Assembly: GCA_903826405.1 (NCBI GenBank)
Contig: CAIKEH010000049.1
Location: forward strand, 1-49,229
Source of the DNA: an uncultured bacterium
Lineage (GTDB): Bacteria; Bacteroidota; Bacteroidia; Chitinophagales; Chitinophagaceae
DNA length: 49,229 bases
Direction of reading: 5' to 3'
Shown: positions 7,963-17,140 of the stretch, piece after piece
Layout: every line of letters begins with the position of its first letter
How positions within the stretch are numbered: the first letter of the stretch is position 1
Position numbers and translations under genes: made by a program
Notes under the pieces: generated by a model
Database searches by the model: none
Told to the model about the DNA's origin: nothing
What the model saw: the letters and a program-made list of their open reading frames with translations, nothing else

Positions 7963-10008
7963 TTACTGAACCTTGACCACTCCACGCATCACCAGGTAAT
8001 GCCCGGGATAAGTGCATACATAAGGATACTGTCCCGGTTTATCCGGCGCAGTGAAATATATGGTATCCGACTCCTTCGGATGCAATAGTATTGTATGCAC
8101 CAGTACTTCAGGCATGGAGGGTATGAAACTCATCTTTTCTCCATCCAATCCCAATTTGAGTGCCGCCCCGCCTATCTTGTCAGCCGAGCCCGGCTTTCCG
8201 ATCACGAAATTGTGCAGCATGTCGTCGTTATTATTGAAAACGAGTTTCACACGTGCTCCGGGTTTCACACTGAAGGTTTCCAGATCGAATTTCAACCCGG
8301 GTTTGGTAGCGATCACAATGACCTGATCAGGTCCTTTCTTCCAATCAGATGGTTGCCGCGTGACCCGCTTGGCGGATGCTTTCTGCGGGACAGGCTTACC
8401 CGATTCCGCTGCCATGGCTTGGTGATCATGCATGGCCATGGGAACCACCTTATTCTCAGCTGTGATGGCGAGTTTGTCACCATCCGGGAAACGGTTCAAC
8501 GTATAATAGCCGTATGCATGCAACAGGGGCTTGCTGGAAGATGAGCGTACCCCTTCCGCCCGGATCTCATGGATATATCCCAGTCGCAAGCTGTCCACTA
8601 CAAGGCGAACACTCATGCGGTCCGGAGAAACCGTGATGGCACGGATCGGGCAAGTACCCTGATTGATCACCGGGCTGCCATATTGATGATGATACATATA
8701 GGTGAAGCTGCCGATCTTCCAGGACATGACATCCTTCGCTGTTTTCTCATTCACCGGTTCAGTGAAGGTAAACTCAAATCCGTCTGGCCTGGCTTGCACG
8801 GTCTTCATTTCAAATGGCGTCTTGCCATTCCACACCAATTGCTGCAAACCATAAAGTCCTCCCCCATCGGATGACCATCCCCGTGAGGTCATGCCCACGA
8901 ACATGCTGCCATCCGAACCCCAGACCTGACGCAGGATACCCGAAGAAAAACCTTCCCGGAACGGGAACACGATTCCTTGGTATACGCCTTTGACTTTTTC
9001 CAAATAAACGCGCATGATCTTGCTCTGTCCCTGATCACCAACGAAAAGCTGTCCTTCGAAAGGCCCCATCTTTCCATGCTGATCATAATTGAGAATGGCC
9101 GATGTGGATATGCCCAGTATGGTGTGTGGGAACCATACGGAGGGTGGTTTAAGTCCGGGTACGCGAAGGGCTACATCATATTTGGGCTCGTCATTGTCCG
9201 GGAGATCGGACTTCTTCAACTTCACTGGAGAACCGGGCTCTCCAGCCCAGACGAGTCCGCCGGGATTGCCCAGGAAATCTCCTTCCGCGACATGGGTGAT
9301 GCTTCCCGATCCGACCCAATCACCCTGATTCTCGGCGTAGAACATATCACCCTGATCGTTGAGCCCGAAACCTGCCGGCGACCGCAGCCCCGTCGCGAAT
9401 GGTTTGATGGTGCCATCCCGATCGACCCTCAACATCCACCCATGCCATTTGGATAAACTGGCACCATACCCTATCCAGCCCAAGTTCAGGTTGACCATCA
9501 TGTTGCCATTTTTATCCAACACAGGCCCATAAGCATACTCATGGTAATTGCCCGATAGAGGCCAACTCGTAACAGTTTTATATTCATCGGCTTCACCGTC
9601 GCCGTCCAGATCACGCAGGCGGGTGAGCTCGGCTCGTTGGGTGAGGTATAGATCCCCATCGATATAATTCAATCCGAGAGGCTCATGCAAACCTTGTGCG
9701 AACAATTTGTAACTAGGCAGTTTGCCACCCTTCATATAGGGATCATGGATGATCCAGACTTCACCCTTCCGTGTGCATACGGCAAGGGCATCATCGGACA
9801 TGAAAGCAAGTCCGCCGACTTCAAGCGAAATATGTTCTGGAATACGCACCGTCCTGATCTGATAATAATCCTCCTCTTTGGGTGCACCGGTACCGGTATC
9901 TTTTGACGCCTTTTGAGAAAAGCCGTGAAGACAGAATATCAATAAGCAAAACGAGGTCATCCAAAGATGCATGGTCCTGCGGTTCGTGGGCATATACTGG
10001 GATTTCAT
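7963..10008 (-). CDS. Secreted beta-propeller protein fused to an azurin-like copper domain
   Basis: Residues about 40-410 form a six-bladed-propeller-type domain of the PQQ/sorbosone-dehydrogenase-like or PVC family (RDLDGDGEADEY, GLRSPAGFGLNDQGDMFY, LFVGDQGQSKIMRV). After a linker, residues about 570-681 form a type I copper domain. His599 (MLHNF) and Cys665-x4-His670-x3-Met674 (YVCTYPGHYLVM) are the azurin/auracyanin ligand set. The N-terminus carries a signal peptide; Met6 or Met13 are possible starts. The product probably sits in the periplasm, and the copper domain suggests electron transfer from or to the propeller or the cytochrome c proteins of the same operon. It is the last gene of the twelve-gene block, 9 nt after the DUF1080 gene. 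The substrate is not known. Confidence 0.87.
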   Translation of the reverse strand: MKSQYMPTNRRTMHLWMTSFCLLIFCLHGFSQKASKDTGTGAPKEEDYYQIRTVRIPEHISLEVGGLAFMSDDALAVCTRKGEVWIIHDPYMKGGKLPSYKLFAQGLHEPLGLNYIDGDLYLTQRAELTRLRDLDGDGEADEYKTVTSWPLSGNYHEYAYGPVLDKNGNMMVNLNLGWIGYGASLSKWHGWMLRVDRDGTIKPFATGLRSPAGFGLNDQGDMFYAENQGDWVGSGSITHVAEGDFLGNPGGLVWAGEPGSPVKLKKSDLPDNDEPKYDVALRVPGLKPPSVWFPHTILGISTSAILNYDQHGKMGPFEGQLFVGDQGQSKIMRVYLEKVKGVYQGIVFPFREGFSSGILRQVWGSDGSMFVGMTSRGWSSDGGGLYGLQQLVWNGKTPFEMKTVQARPDGFEFTFTEPVNEKTAKDVMSWKIGSFTYMYHHQYGSPVINQGTCPIRAITVSPDRMSVRLVVDSLRLGYIHEIRAEGVRSSSSKPLLHAYGYYTLNRFPDGDKLAITAENKVVPMAMHDHQAMAAESGKPVPQKASAKRVTRQPSDWKKGPDQVIVIATKPGLKFDLETFSVKPGARVKLVFNNNDDMLHNFVIGKPGSADKIGGAALKLGLDGEKMSFIPSMPEVLVHTILLHPKESDTIYFTAPDKPGQYPYVCTYPGHYLVMRGVVKVQ

Positions 10009-10017
10009 GGAAACGAC

Positions 10018-11442
10018 TTAAAAAATGATGGAATAGGACAGCGTGGCAGTGGACTTGTCGATCGGTACGAGTAATTCCTTACCCGTAGCCGTGGTTCGGA
10101 TGACCGGCTTGTAACGATCGTCCAATCTGATATAATAATCTCGATCCCCGACGACATACATGTTCTTGCCGCTAGGTGTGATCATCTTGCCCGTGGCTAC
10201 CCTGCAATATAAATTACCTATGGGATCCTTCACGGTCAACTCCCGCTTGATTCCCTGAACATCGGTACCGGATATCTTATCTGATACGTTGATGCCTTTA
10301 TAGGAATATTGGAAGTTGGGTGTACGATCGACGTCCAGAGTGTACCCTTGATTACGAAAATCATCGAATGCGATCGAATCGGGCCAGTTGGAACCGGGTT
10401 CGGGCAGAACGGCGATGGCTGGTGCATCGTTCAGCACGATGAGGCTTCCCCTTGGCTTCGCCAGCTGGGGCTCGCCCCGTTCATGCCACATTTCCGTGAC
10501 GTTCAGATAATCTCCCCTCCAGATCTGGAATAATGCCCCCTGCTTGAGGTCGTATGAATAATTCACCTTATTCGGATGACCGTAAGAGATCACATGCGTG
10601 AGTTTTTTATCTCCGTACATCAGGTAACTACGAAGCAGGTACGGCTTTCCGGTAGCATCCAACAGGATGGGATCATCAGTTCCCATATTTTGTGCGATAG
10701 ATACGGGTGTGCTGAATCTGATGTTGCGGAAGGCCACATTCCCATGATCGCCCTGTAACATGAGCGGACCCTTTGCACTTTCCTCCTTGAAAAAAGCCGC
10801 TCTCGTAGGACCCGTAAGACGTATACCCGATTGGACCAAAGAGCCATTCAGGTAAACTTCATCAAATCGGGCATTACCGATCTTCACGCCCTTGTCGTCG
10901 AAACGGGGAGCGCGGAAGATGATCTTCAAATGCTGCCAGAGTCCGGGCGCCCTTGATGCATTTTGCAGGGGGGCAGATCCTTCATAACCCTCATTGTCTT
11001 TCCCCCTTGCATCATCCCAACGTTGATAGATGCCCCCACAATCAGAAAAACCTACCCTGGGTAATGTCCAACTATCGAATAATTGCACCTCGTACCTTCC
11101 TTGCAGGTATACGCCGGAGTTGGAGCCCTTTGCCATCATGAAGTCCAGTTCAAGCTGAGCATCACCGAATTCATCTCGGGTGAGCAGGTTCATGTTCTCT
11201 CCACCCGCAGCGACCAAATTCACCAGTGCACCTTCCCCGGGCACGGCTTTCATATCTCCATTGATGGATGGGTCAGCCGTGGCATTGGAAGCGATCACCC
11301 AGTTCTTGCCCGTGGGCCGAAATGAACCGAGATCGCGTAAAGAAATTCCGTTCTGCTCGCCGGACTGTTGCGAAAAAACTCCGGGTGAAATGGCTATAAC
11401 GAATGAGCATACAGCCAAGGTCCGTTTAAATTGGATCTTCAT
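10018..11442 (-). CDS. Secreted DUF1080 protein with an extra C-terminal domain
   Basis: The start at 11442 gives a signal peptide (MKIQFKRTLAVCSFVIAISP) and 474 aa; the frame is open to 11463. Residues about 30-245 match DUF1080 (PF06439, named 3-keto-disaccharide hydrolase), a concanavalin-like fold: LELDFMMAKGSNSGVYLQGR, YEVQLFDS, GNVAFRNIRF. Residues about 260-474 are a further domain of strand-rich sequence (LLRSYLMYGDKKLTHVISYG, FQIWRGDYLNVTEMWHERG) that I cannot assign. DUF1080 members are linked to cleavage of 3-oxidised glycosides, which suits the Gfo/Idh/MocA, ThuA and epimerase genes upstream. It lies 59 nt after the M1 peptidase gene. The fold is well supported; the reaction is inferred. 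Confidence 0.85.
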   Translation of the reverse strand: MKIQFKRTLAVCSFVIAISPGVFSQQSGEQNGISLRDLGSFRPTGKNWVIASNATADPSINGDMKAVPGEGALVNLVAAGGENMNLLTRDEFGDAQLELDFMMAKGSNSGVYLQGRYEVQLFDSWTLPRVGFSDCGGIYQRWDDARGKDNEGYEGSAPLQNASRAPGLWQHLKIIFRAPRFDDKGVKIGNARFDEVYLNGSLVQSGIRLTGPTRAAFFKEESAKGPLMLQGDHGNVAFRNIRFSTPVSIAQNMGTDDPILLDATGKPYLLRSYLMYGDKKLTHVISYGHPNKVNYSYDLKQGALFQIWRGDYLNVTEMWHERGEPQLAKPRGSLIVLNDAPAIAVLPEPGSNWPDSIAFDDFRNQGYTLDVDRTPNFQYSYKGINVSDKISGTDVQGIKRELTVKDPIGNLYCRVATGKMITPSGKNMYVVGDRDYYIRLDDRYKPVIRTTATGKELLVPIDKSTATLSYSIIF

Positions 11443-11501
11443 GTGTTGATGTGATGATGTCATTTATTATGGTTCTGTGATACGCTAATTTTTTTATGGA
11501 T

Positions 11502-13148
11502 TCAGCCTCGGCTGAATTCCATTTTCGCCAGCAATACATTCCGAGGATCAATGACCAGTTTCTCCGGGCTGCCTTCCATCGGTATGCTGAACATCGTTTT
11601 CTTCCCATTGATCCGGAACTTCCTGATCTCCGGCGCCTGGGAATCGGTTGAATATACTCCTAATTCAACGGGGAGATCGAAGATCATGTTCCCACGTTGT
11701 GCCTGCTCGATGGAAATATCCACTTGCTTTCTGCGCTTGTCGTAGGTCCACTTTCCCTTTAGAACGGGATTCTCGGGATGATAGAGCCACTGTTCAAAGG
11801 TTGATGTCAAGTCTTTCCCGCTGGCTTTCTCCATCTCCTCCATGAAATCACGGGTGGTGGCACTTCCATTGAAGTGCGCTGCATAATAAGAGCGAATACC
11901 TTTCCGAAAAGCATCATGCCCGATCATATCCCGGAGCATGTACAGGAACCATGCCCCTTTCTGATAGGTGATCCCACTGGTCACAGGTTGAATTTCTGCT
12001 GTCCGGTCCGCGATGATGCTGAATGTACTGTCCCGGGACGCTATATCATATATCGTTTTTCTAGCCTTGAGCAGGCCAGACTCGAATTCATCATGCCCAT
12101 AGGCATTCTCGATGAAGAGCAAGGTGAAGAAAGTCGCGAAGCCTTCACTCAGCCAGGCGTCATCCCATGTGCTTTCCGTGACGGCATTCCCGAACCATTG
12201 GTGCGCCAGTTCGTGGATGACGACGTTCCGCAAACGCACATCCCTTTTGCCATTGACCAGATCTTCTCCGTAAAAAATGGCGGAAGACGTTTCCATGCCG
12301 CCGCCGATGCTCGGCGACTGTATATTGGCTACTTTCTCATAAGCATAAGGTCCCACATAATCAGAGTAGAATCGGATCACATCCTTTGTGGGTTCGGCGA
12401 AATCATAAAAACCGGCTTCCCTGTTCTGCGGATGAACCCAGGTCTGAATGGAACGTCCATCAACCTCACCTACATATTGAATGGCGAATTCGGAAACACC
12501 CAGAACATACAACCAACAGGAAACTGGTACCGATTGCTTCCAGTGTGTCAATCTCGTCCGCGCATCGATGTTCGACTCTTCCAGAAGGAGTCCATTAGAA
12601 ACCACTTTGTAATGCGCCGGTGCCTTTACGATGAACTCCGAAGTAGCCTTGATATATGGATGATCGATGGTAGGTAGCCACTGCCTCGTCTTATTGGGCC
12701 AGTTCTCTACGAAGAAACTACGGCTGCCGAATTGGGTGGGACCGATTTTCAAACCGTCCGCCGGCATGCCATGATACCTGATGACGAAGACCCATATGGT
12801 TCCCGGTTCCGCAGCACTCGACCAATCGAGCAGCAATTCATCGCCGGTGTGTGAGAAATGTATGGGCTGCCCTTTCAGCGTGATGGACTCTACGACCATA
12901 CCTTTACCATTCCTTTCCGGGGTACGACCTGCCAGGTCAAGCCTCAGTTTCCGTACATCCTTGTCCTTGAACAGCACGGAAACAGATGTCTGTCCGAATA
13001 TCTCATCGGTACTGTCCGACAGGGTCAGCTCGAATGCATAGTGTTTGATATCTATGGATCGATTGATCGGATATTTGTCCGCGCGTACCTGCTGGGTCAA
13101 GCAGATCAAGGCGGAAAAAAAGATCAGGTGAACGATCCTTCCATGCAT
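11502..13148 (-). CDS. Secreted M1 family metallopeptidase
   Basis: A zinc aminopeptidase of the gluzincin type. The zinc site is complete: HELAH at residues 312-316 and the third ligand Glu335 in WLSEGFATFF. The exopeptidase motif appears as GGMETS (283-288), where Thr replaces the usual Asn. A signal peptide (about residues 1-23, MHGRIVHLIFFSALICLTQQ) predicts a periplasmic or surface location. At 548 aa it has the N-terminal beta domain and catalytic domain but lacks the large C-terminal domain of pepN-type enzymes, and a short beta-rich tail ends the protein. It sits inside the sugar operon, 28 nt after the second DUF1080 gene, which is an unexpected partner. Confidence 0.92.
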   Translation of the reverse strand: MHGRIVHLIFFSALICLTQQVRADKYPINRSIDIKHYAFELTLSDSTDEIFGQTSVSVLFKDKDVRKLRLDLAGRTPERNGKGMVVESITLKGQPIHFSHTGDELLLDWSSAAEPGTIWVFVIRYHGMPADGLKIGPTQFGSRSFFVENWPNKTRQWLPTIDHPYIKATSEFIVKAPAHYKVVSNGLLLEESNIDARTRLTHWKQSVPVSCWLYVLGVSEFAIQYVGEVDGRSIQTWVHPQNREAGFYDFAEPTKDVIRFYSDYVGPYAYEKVANIQSPSIGGGMETSSAIFYGEDLVNGKRDVRLRNVVIHELAHQWFGNAVTESTWDDAWLSEGFATFFTLLFIENAYGHDEFESGLLKARKTIYDIASRDSTFSIIADRTAEIQPVTSGITYQKGAWFLYMLRDMIGHDAFRKGIRSYYAAHFNGSATTRDFMEEMEKASGKDLTSTFEQWLYHPENPVLKGKWTYDKRRKQVDISIEQAQRGNMIFDLPVELGVYSTDSQAPEIRKFRINGKKTMFSIPMEGSPEKLVIDPRNVLLAKMEFSRG

Positions 13149-13176
13149 GTCGCGACTTATTTAAAGGTGAATGGAC

Positions 13177-13935
13177 TTATCCTTTCTTGTACCTGATGTT
13201 ACGATATTCCACTTTCATCGAGGGCATAACATGCACCTGCAAAGCAATGACACCGTCTGCCTTTCTGGCCGTGGTGTCGTTATCCGTGGCGTCGCTCATC
13301 AGAATACCATTTATATAATGCTTGAGTCGATTCCCTTTCGCAGTGATGTATATCTCATTCCAGTCGTTGACTTTGATCTTCGCTTTCAGGGAATCCGAAT
13401 TTCCGAGGGAATCGGTGATGATGGGCTTCTGTCCGGCTTCGAGTGTGACCACCTGCCCACGCATGGCCAGGAAACCCCGACCGCGTTCCTCATAATTCTG
13501 TCCCGTATATACATTCGCCCCGTCGATATCCGCCTGATATCCTTTCACGGCAAAAGGAATATCCTTCAATTCCTCACTGCGGTATTGGACACCACTGTTA
13601 CCTCCTTCACTGATTCGGTATTCTGCTTTGAATTCAAAATCCGAAGGTTTTTCAGCGCGCCAGATCAGGAATGAATTGGTCTTGATCTGTTTTTGTGCTG
13701 TGACCTCACCGATAAAACTACCTCCCTCAACCCTCCATACACTGGTATCAGCATCCCATCCCTGGAAAGTTTTGCCATCGAAGATCTGTGTGAAACCATC
13801 CTTGTCTGAGATGGTGGTATCCACGCCCGCTACGGTCTCCTGCTTGGGAGCATCGGAGCAACTCGTCATGATCAATACGATTGCAGGAAGGAAGGAAAAA
13901 CGGAGCAGTTGATTGAAGATCTTGTACTTTCTCAT
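13177..13935 (-). CDS. DUF1080 lipoprotein (3-keto-disaccharide hydrolase family)
   Basis: The start at 13935 is chosen because it gives a lipoprotein signal (MRKYKIFNQLLRFSFLP then IVLIMTSC) with the lipidated Cys at about residue 26; the frame is open to 14079 but that part overlaps the preceding gene. The mature protein is a single DUF1080 domain: FTQIFDGKTFQGWD, VWRVEGGSFIG, FEFKAEYRISEGGNSGVQYR, LKHYINGILMSD and the closing strand VEYRNIRYKKG. Members of PF06439 act on 3-keto glycosides. It is predicted to be membrane-anchored outside the cytoplasm. Placed directly downstream of a Gfo/Idh/MocA dehydrogenase, it would be a natural next step after C3 oxidation, but compartments differ unless intermediates are exported. 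Confidence 0.88.
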   Translation of the reverse strand: MRKYKIFNQLLRFSFLPAIVLIMTSCSDAPKQETVAGVDTTISDKDGFTQIFDGKTFQGWDADTSVWRVEGGSFIGEVTAQKQIKTNSFLIWRAEKPSDFEFKAEYRISEGGNSGVQYRSEELKDIPFAVKGYQADIDGANVYTGQNYEERGRGFLAMRGQVVTLEAGQKPIITDSLGNSDSLKAKIKVNDWNEIYITAKGNRLKHYINGILMSDATDNDTTARKADGVIALQVHVMPSMKVEYRNIRYKKG

Positions 13936-13993
13936 GTTGGGTTCTATATTGTGATGATCAATTACAGGCTGATTATCCTGTGGACTGTTGTTA

Positions 13994-15139
13994 TCATATG
14001 CCAGTACGTTTCCACGAACCGGAATGCGCCGAATCAAAAACGGCCTGACACACCTTCTGCGTCTCGTGGGCTTCGGCAAAAGTGGGTGAGCAGTTCTTAC
14101 CTGTCTCCAGACTTTCCAGGAAATCAGCCACCTGATGCACGAAGGAGTGCTCGTAGCCGATACCTAATCCGGGTACCCACCATTTATTCATGTAAGGCTG
14201 ATCCCCATCGGTAACATGGATCGAACGCCATCCCCTGACAATGGATTCATCGGAGTTGTCGAAATACTGCAGCCTGTTCAGGTCGTGCAGGTCCCAACGT
14301 ATGGAGGCGTCGGCGCCATTGATCTCGAAAGTATACAGGGCCTTGTGGCCACGTGCGTAACGGGTGGATTCGAACAAGCCAAGAGATCCATTGTTGAACC
14401 GGCACATGAAAGAGCAGGCGTCATCGATCGTTACTTCCTGCATTTTGCCCGTGACCTGGTGCATACGTTCCTTCACGAATGTTTCCGTCATGCCGTTCAC
14501 GTCGCTGATGCCTCCGTTCAGCCACATGGCTGTATCGATGCAGTGCGCAAGCAGATCTCCGAGTACGCCGGAGCCGGAGACGGCTGCATCCATGCGCCAT
14601 AATCCCGTTCCACCCTGTGGCAGGTTGGCATTGATGGTCCAATCCTGCAGGAACTGGGCGCGGTAATGGAAGATCTTTCCCAACTTTCCTGAAGCAATGA
14701 TCTGCTTCGCCAGGGTGACCGCCGGGATCCGTCGGTAGTTGTACCAAACCGTATTGGCCACACCGGCCTTGGCGATGGCATCGACCATACCCTGTGATTC
14801 CTGAAGGTCACGCGCCAATGGTTTTTCGCATAGGACCATCTTCCCCGCTGCCGCTGCGGCCCTGGCGATCTCCGCATGCGTATCATTGGGAGTGCAGATG
14901 TCAACGGCATCGATATCATCGCGCAGGACCAACTTCCTCCAATCGGTTTCATAGGAAGCATAGCCCCATTGTTCCGCGAATGCTTTCACGCTATCCTCAT
15001 TACGTGCGCAGGCTGCCTGCAATACAGGTCTGTACTGGAGTGCGGGAAAGAAATCCCCGACCCGTTTGTATCCGTTGGTATGCGTTCTGCCCATGAAACC
15101 GCATCCTATCAATCCTATCCTGAGTTGTTTTTTTTCCAT
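13994..15139 (-). CDS. Cytoplasmic Gfo/Idh/MocA family oxidoreductase
   Basis: An NAD(P)-dependent sugar dehydrogenase of 381 aa. The start at 15139 is preferred over 15166 because [17 protein letters not shown] then begins directly with the first beta strand and the Rossmann GxGxxG (GCGFMG). The family motif EKP is in [11 protein letters not shown] (Lys is the usual catalytic base), and [16 protein letters not shown] provides the Asp and His of the active site. No signal peptide is present, so it should act in the cytoplasm. Related enzymes such as ThuB oxidise or reduce C3 of sugars. It stands between a TIM-barrel isomerase gene (42 nt upstream) and a DUF1080 gene, consistent with keto-sugar metabolism. 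The exact substrate is unknown. Confidence 0.92.
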   Translation of the reverse strand: MEKKQLRIGLIGCGFMGRTHTNGYKRVGDFFPALQYRPVLQAACARNEDSVKAFAEQWGYASYETDWRKLVLRDDIDAVDICTPNDTHAEIARAAAAAGKMVLCEKPLARDLQESQGMVDAIAKAGVANTVWYNYRRIPAVTLAKQIIASGKLGKIFHYRAQFLQDWTINANLPQGGTGLWRMDAAVSGSGVLGDLLAHCIDTAMWLNGGISDVNGMTETFVKERMHQVTGKMQEVTIDDACSFMCRFNNGSLGLFESTRYARGHKALYTFEINGADASIRWDLHDLNRLQYFDNSDESIVRGWRSIHVTDGDQPYMNKWWVPGLGIGYEHSFVHQVADFLESLETGKNCSPTFAEAHETQKVCQAVFDSAHSGSWKRTGI

Positions 15140-15181
15140 TTTATATGCTGATTTATGACTCTTCATTCATGTTTCCCGCAT

Positions 15182-16228
15182 TCATTCGGCTTCGTACCAG
15201 CCATGTTTTTCCCGTACGCTGACCAGGGCGGCGAGTATATCGTTCCAGGTTTTCTGTTGTTCCATCACCGAGTTGGGAAACATGCAACCATCCCAGCAAA
15301 TGTGGCGGAACGCTTTAGTCAAGCTACCATCTTCGTTGCGCAGCCAGTGTCCGGCATCCTCGGCGATGTTCAATCTTCCGTTCGGATCTGTAGCCAGGCA
15401 ATGCCGTCCGGTCTTGTCATGTGAACCGGTTCCATGCACTGTACCATCGTTCTGAGCTACGTGGAAATCGATGGTCCATGGGCGGAGGGCCTTGGTGAGG
15501 GTCTTCAGCCCCTCGGTCAATGCCGCACGATCGCCCCATTGGAAATCCACAGGGAGGATCCTGTCTTCCGGACTGTTGTATCCGAGCAGATAAAGTAAAG
15601 TATGTGCCATGTCTGCCTGGAACCCGATATTGGTTCTATCGACGGCTTCAAGGGTATCCAACATGGCCTTCCAGCTGTGCATGCCACCCCAGCAGATCTC
15701 TCCTTCCGCAGCCAATCTTTCACCGTAGTCGGCAGCCACGTCACACGCTTCGCGGAATGTTGCAGCAATGAGTTTGGTATTCCCTGCGGGGTCAACGGAC
15801 CAGGTTTCCGGATTGGTTGCGGAATCTATCCGTACGATGCCATTGGGCCGTACTCCGAGTTCACGAAGTTTCTGTGCGAAGCGGCAACTCTTCTTCACCT
15901 GTTCCACGAAACGGTTCCTGTCCTCACGGCTACCCATGGCCGAACCTCCCTCAGGTGGCCAGATCGGCGCCACGATACTGCCGATGTTCAGGTGCAGTGC
16001 CGATACTTTGTCTGCCAACGCTTTGATGCCATCGTCCGTACTGTCGACGGGAACGTGGGGATCGAAGAGCCCGATGTCTATGCCATCGAATTTCACGCCA
16101 CCGACCTCAGCATTCGCGGTCATGGTCAGCAGGCTGTCCAAAGAGATGAAGGGCTCCGATCCGGGGCCTTTGCCCACCACGCCGGGCCAGGTGGCATTGT
16201 GCAGTTTGGGATAATTGTTGCTTTGCAT
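15182..16228 (-). CDS. Xylose-isomerase-like TIM-barrel sugar isomerase/epimerase
   Basis: A 348-aa protein of the sugar phosphate isomerase/epimerase (AP_endonuc_2) family without a signal peptide. Candidate metal ligands and substrate-contact residues are visible in order: Glu of [13 protein letters not shown], Asp/His of [13 protein letters not shown], and His of [16 protein letters not shown]. The N-terminal segment [20 protein letters not shown] is typical of a longer subgroup that often occurs beside Gfo/Idh/MocA genes. It probably isomerises, epimerises or dehydrates a (keto)sugar in the cytoplasm. It is 23 nt downstream of the ketose 3-epimerase gene and 42 nt upstream of the dehydrogenase gene, within the same operon. 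Confidence 0.87.
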   Translation of the reverse strand: MQSNNYPKLHNATWPGVVGKGPGSEPFISLDSLLTMTANAEVGGVKFDGIDIGLFDPHVPVDSTDDGIKALADKVSALHLNIGSIVAPIWPPEGGSAMGSREDRNRFVEQVKKSCRFAQKLRELGVRPNGIVRIDSATNPETWSVDPAGNTKLIAATFREACDVAADYGERLAAEGEICWGGMHSWKAMLDTLEAVDRTNIGFQADMAHTLLYLLGYNSPEDRILPVDFQWGDRAALTEGLKTLTKALRPWTIDFHVAQNDGTVHGTGSHDKTGRHCLATDPNGRLNIAEDAGHWLRNEDGSLTKAFRHICWDGCMFPNSVMEQQKTWNDILAALVSVREKHGWYEAE

Positions 16229-16251
16229 ATCGTTTGTTTATGAATGAGCGG

Positions 16252-17112
16252 TTATCTTGTCGGTAGTCCGTGTTCCTTGCATTGCGCCTTGATGAAGGCC
16301 AACCCATTAGTGGCGATGTCCCATGGCGGATTATATTCTCTCCATACATTGATGGCATTGGCGAAATCGGGATCATTCCGCGAGAAGGCTTCGATGGTCA
16401 TCCACCCATCATATCCGATCTCCGCCAGAGCCGAGAAATTATCCGACCAAGGCACGTGTCCGTCACCGGGAGTACCCCGATCGTTCTCACTGATGTGCAC
16501 ATGCACCAGCACGGGGGCGATGGTCTGTATGGCATCCCTTATTTTCTTTTCCTCGATGTTCGCATGGTGGGTGTCGTACATGGCCCTCACATGGGGGTGG
16601 GCGGTCTCGTCCACCAATCTCTTCAACTGGGCCATGGTATTGCACAGATAACATTCAAACCGGTTCAAGGCTTCCAGCACGATGGTGACACCGGCATCAC
16701 GGGCATGGTCACCTGCTGAATGAAGCACTTCCGCGGCCCAACCATATTCCTGATCCTGCGGCGCATGACGGGGGAAAAAGGCATGTGCGGAATGCAACGG
16801 TCCGCAAAACAATGCTGCTCCCATATCGTGAACCCTGTCTATCCCCCATTTGATCCTGTCGAGTCCGCGTTGGCGTACGGCTGGAGATGGGTCCACGGGA
16901 TTTTCATCTTTCCCGACAACAGAGACAGCGGTGGTCTCCAGTCCCAATGCCCGGGCATGATCACCGAAACGTTTATAGGCCTTGTTGTCTGAAGCGCCAA
17001 CGAAGCATTCCACTCCATCATATCCGATCTTTTTCAGCCTGTCCAGGAGAGGAAACTGCTCATCGGATACCACGGCTGTCCAAGCCAATGTGTTGAATCC
17101 TATCTTGATCAT
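16252..17112 (-). CDS. Ketose 3-epimerase (D-tagatose/D-allulose 3-epimerase family)
   Basis: A 286-aa TIM barrel. The metal-binding residues of this family are all present: Glu147 (VLEALNRFE), Asp180 (MYDTHHANIEE), His206 (LVHVHISENDRG) and Glu241 (MTIEAFSRND). Their spacing (33, 26 and 35 residues) equals that of characterised D-allulose 3-epimerases, and the surrounding NRFE, NIEE and PGDGHVPW segments agree. It should epimerise C3 of a free ketose or related keto-sugar in the cytoplasm. It lacks a signal peptide. The gene lies between the ThuA-like gene (28 nt) and the second TIM-barrel gene (23 nt). The family is confident; the physiological sugar is not known. Confidence 0.92.
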   Translation of the reverse strand: MIKIGFNTLAWTAVVSDEQFPLLDRLKKIGYDGVECFVGASDNKAYKRFGDHARALGLETTAVSVVGKDENPVDPSPAVRQRGLDRIKWGIDRVHDMGAALFCGPLHSAHAFFPRHAPQDQEYGWAAEVLHSAGDHARDAGVTIVLEALNRFECYLCNTMAQLKRLVDETAHPHVRAMYDTHHANIEEKKIRDAIQTIAPVLVHVHISENDRGTPGDGHVPWSDNFSALAEIGYDGWMTIEAFSRNDPDFANAINVWREYNPPWDIATNGLAFIKAQCKEHGLPTR

Positions 17113-17140
17113 GATCGTACTCTATTTATGCTTCGCATCT

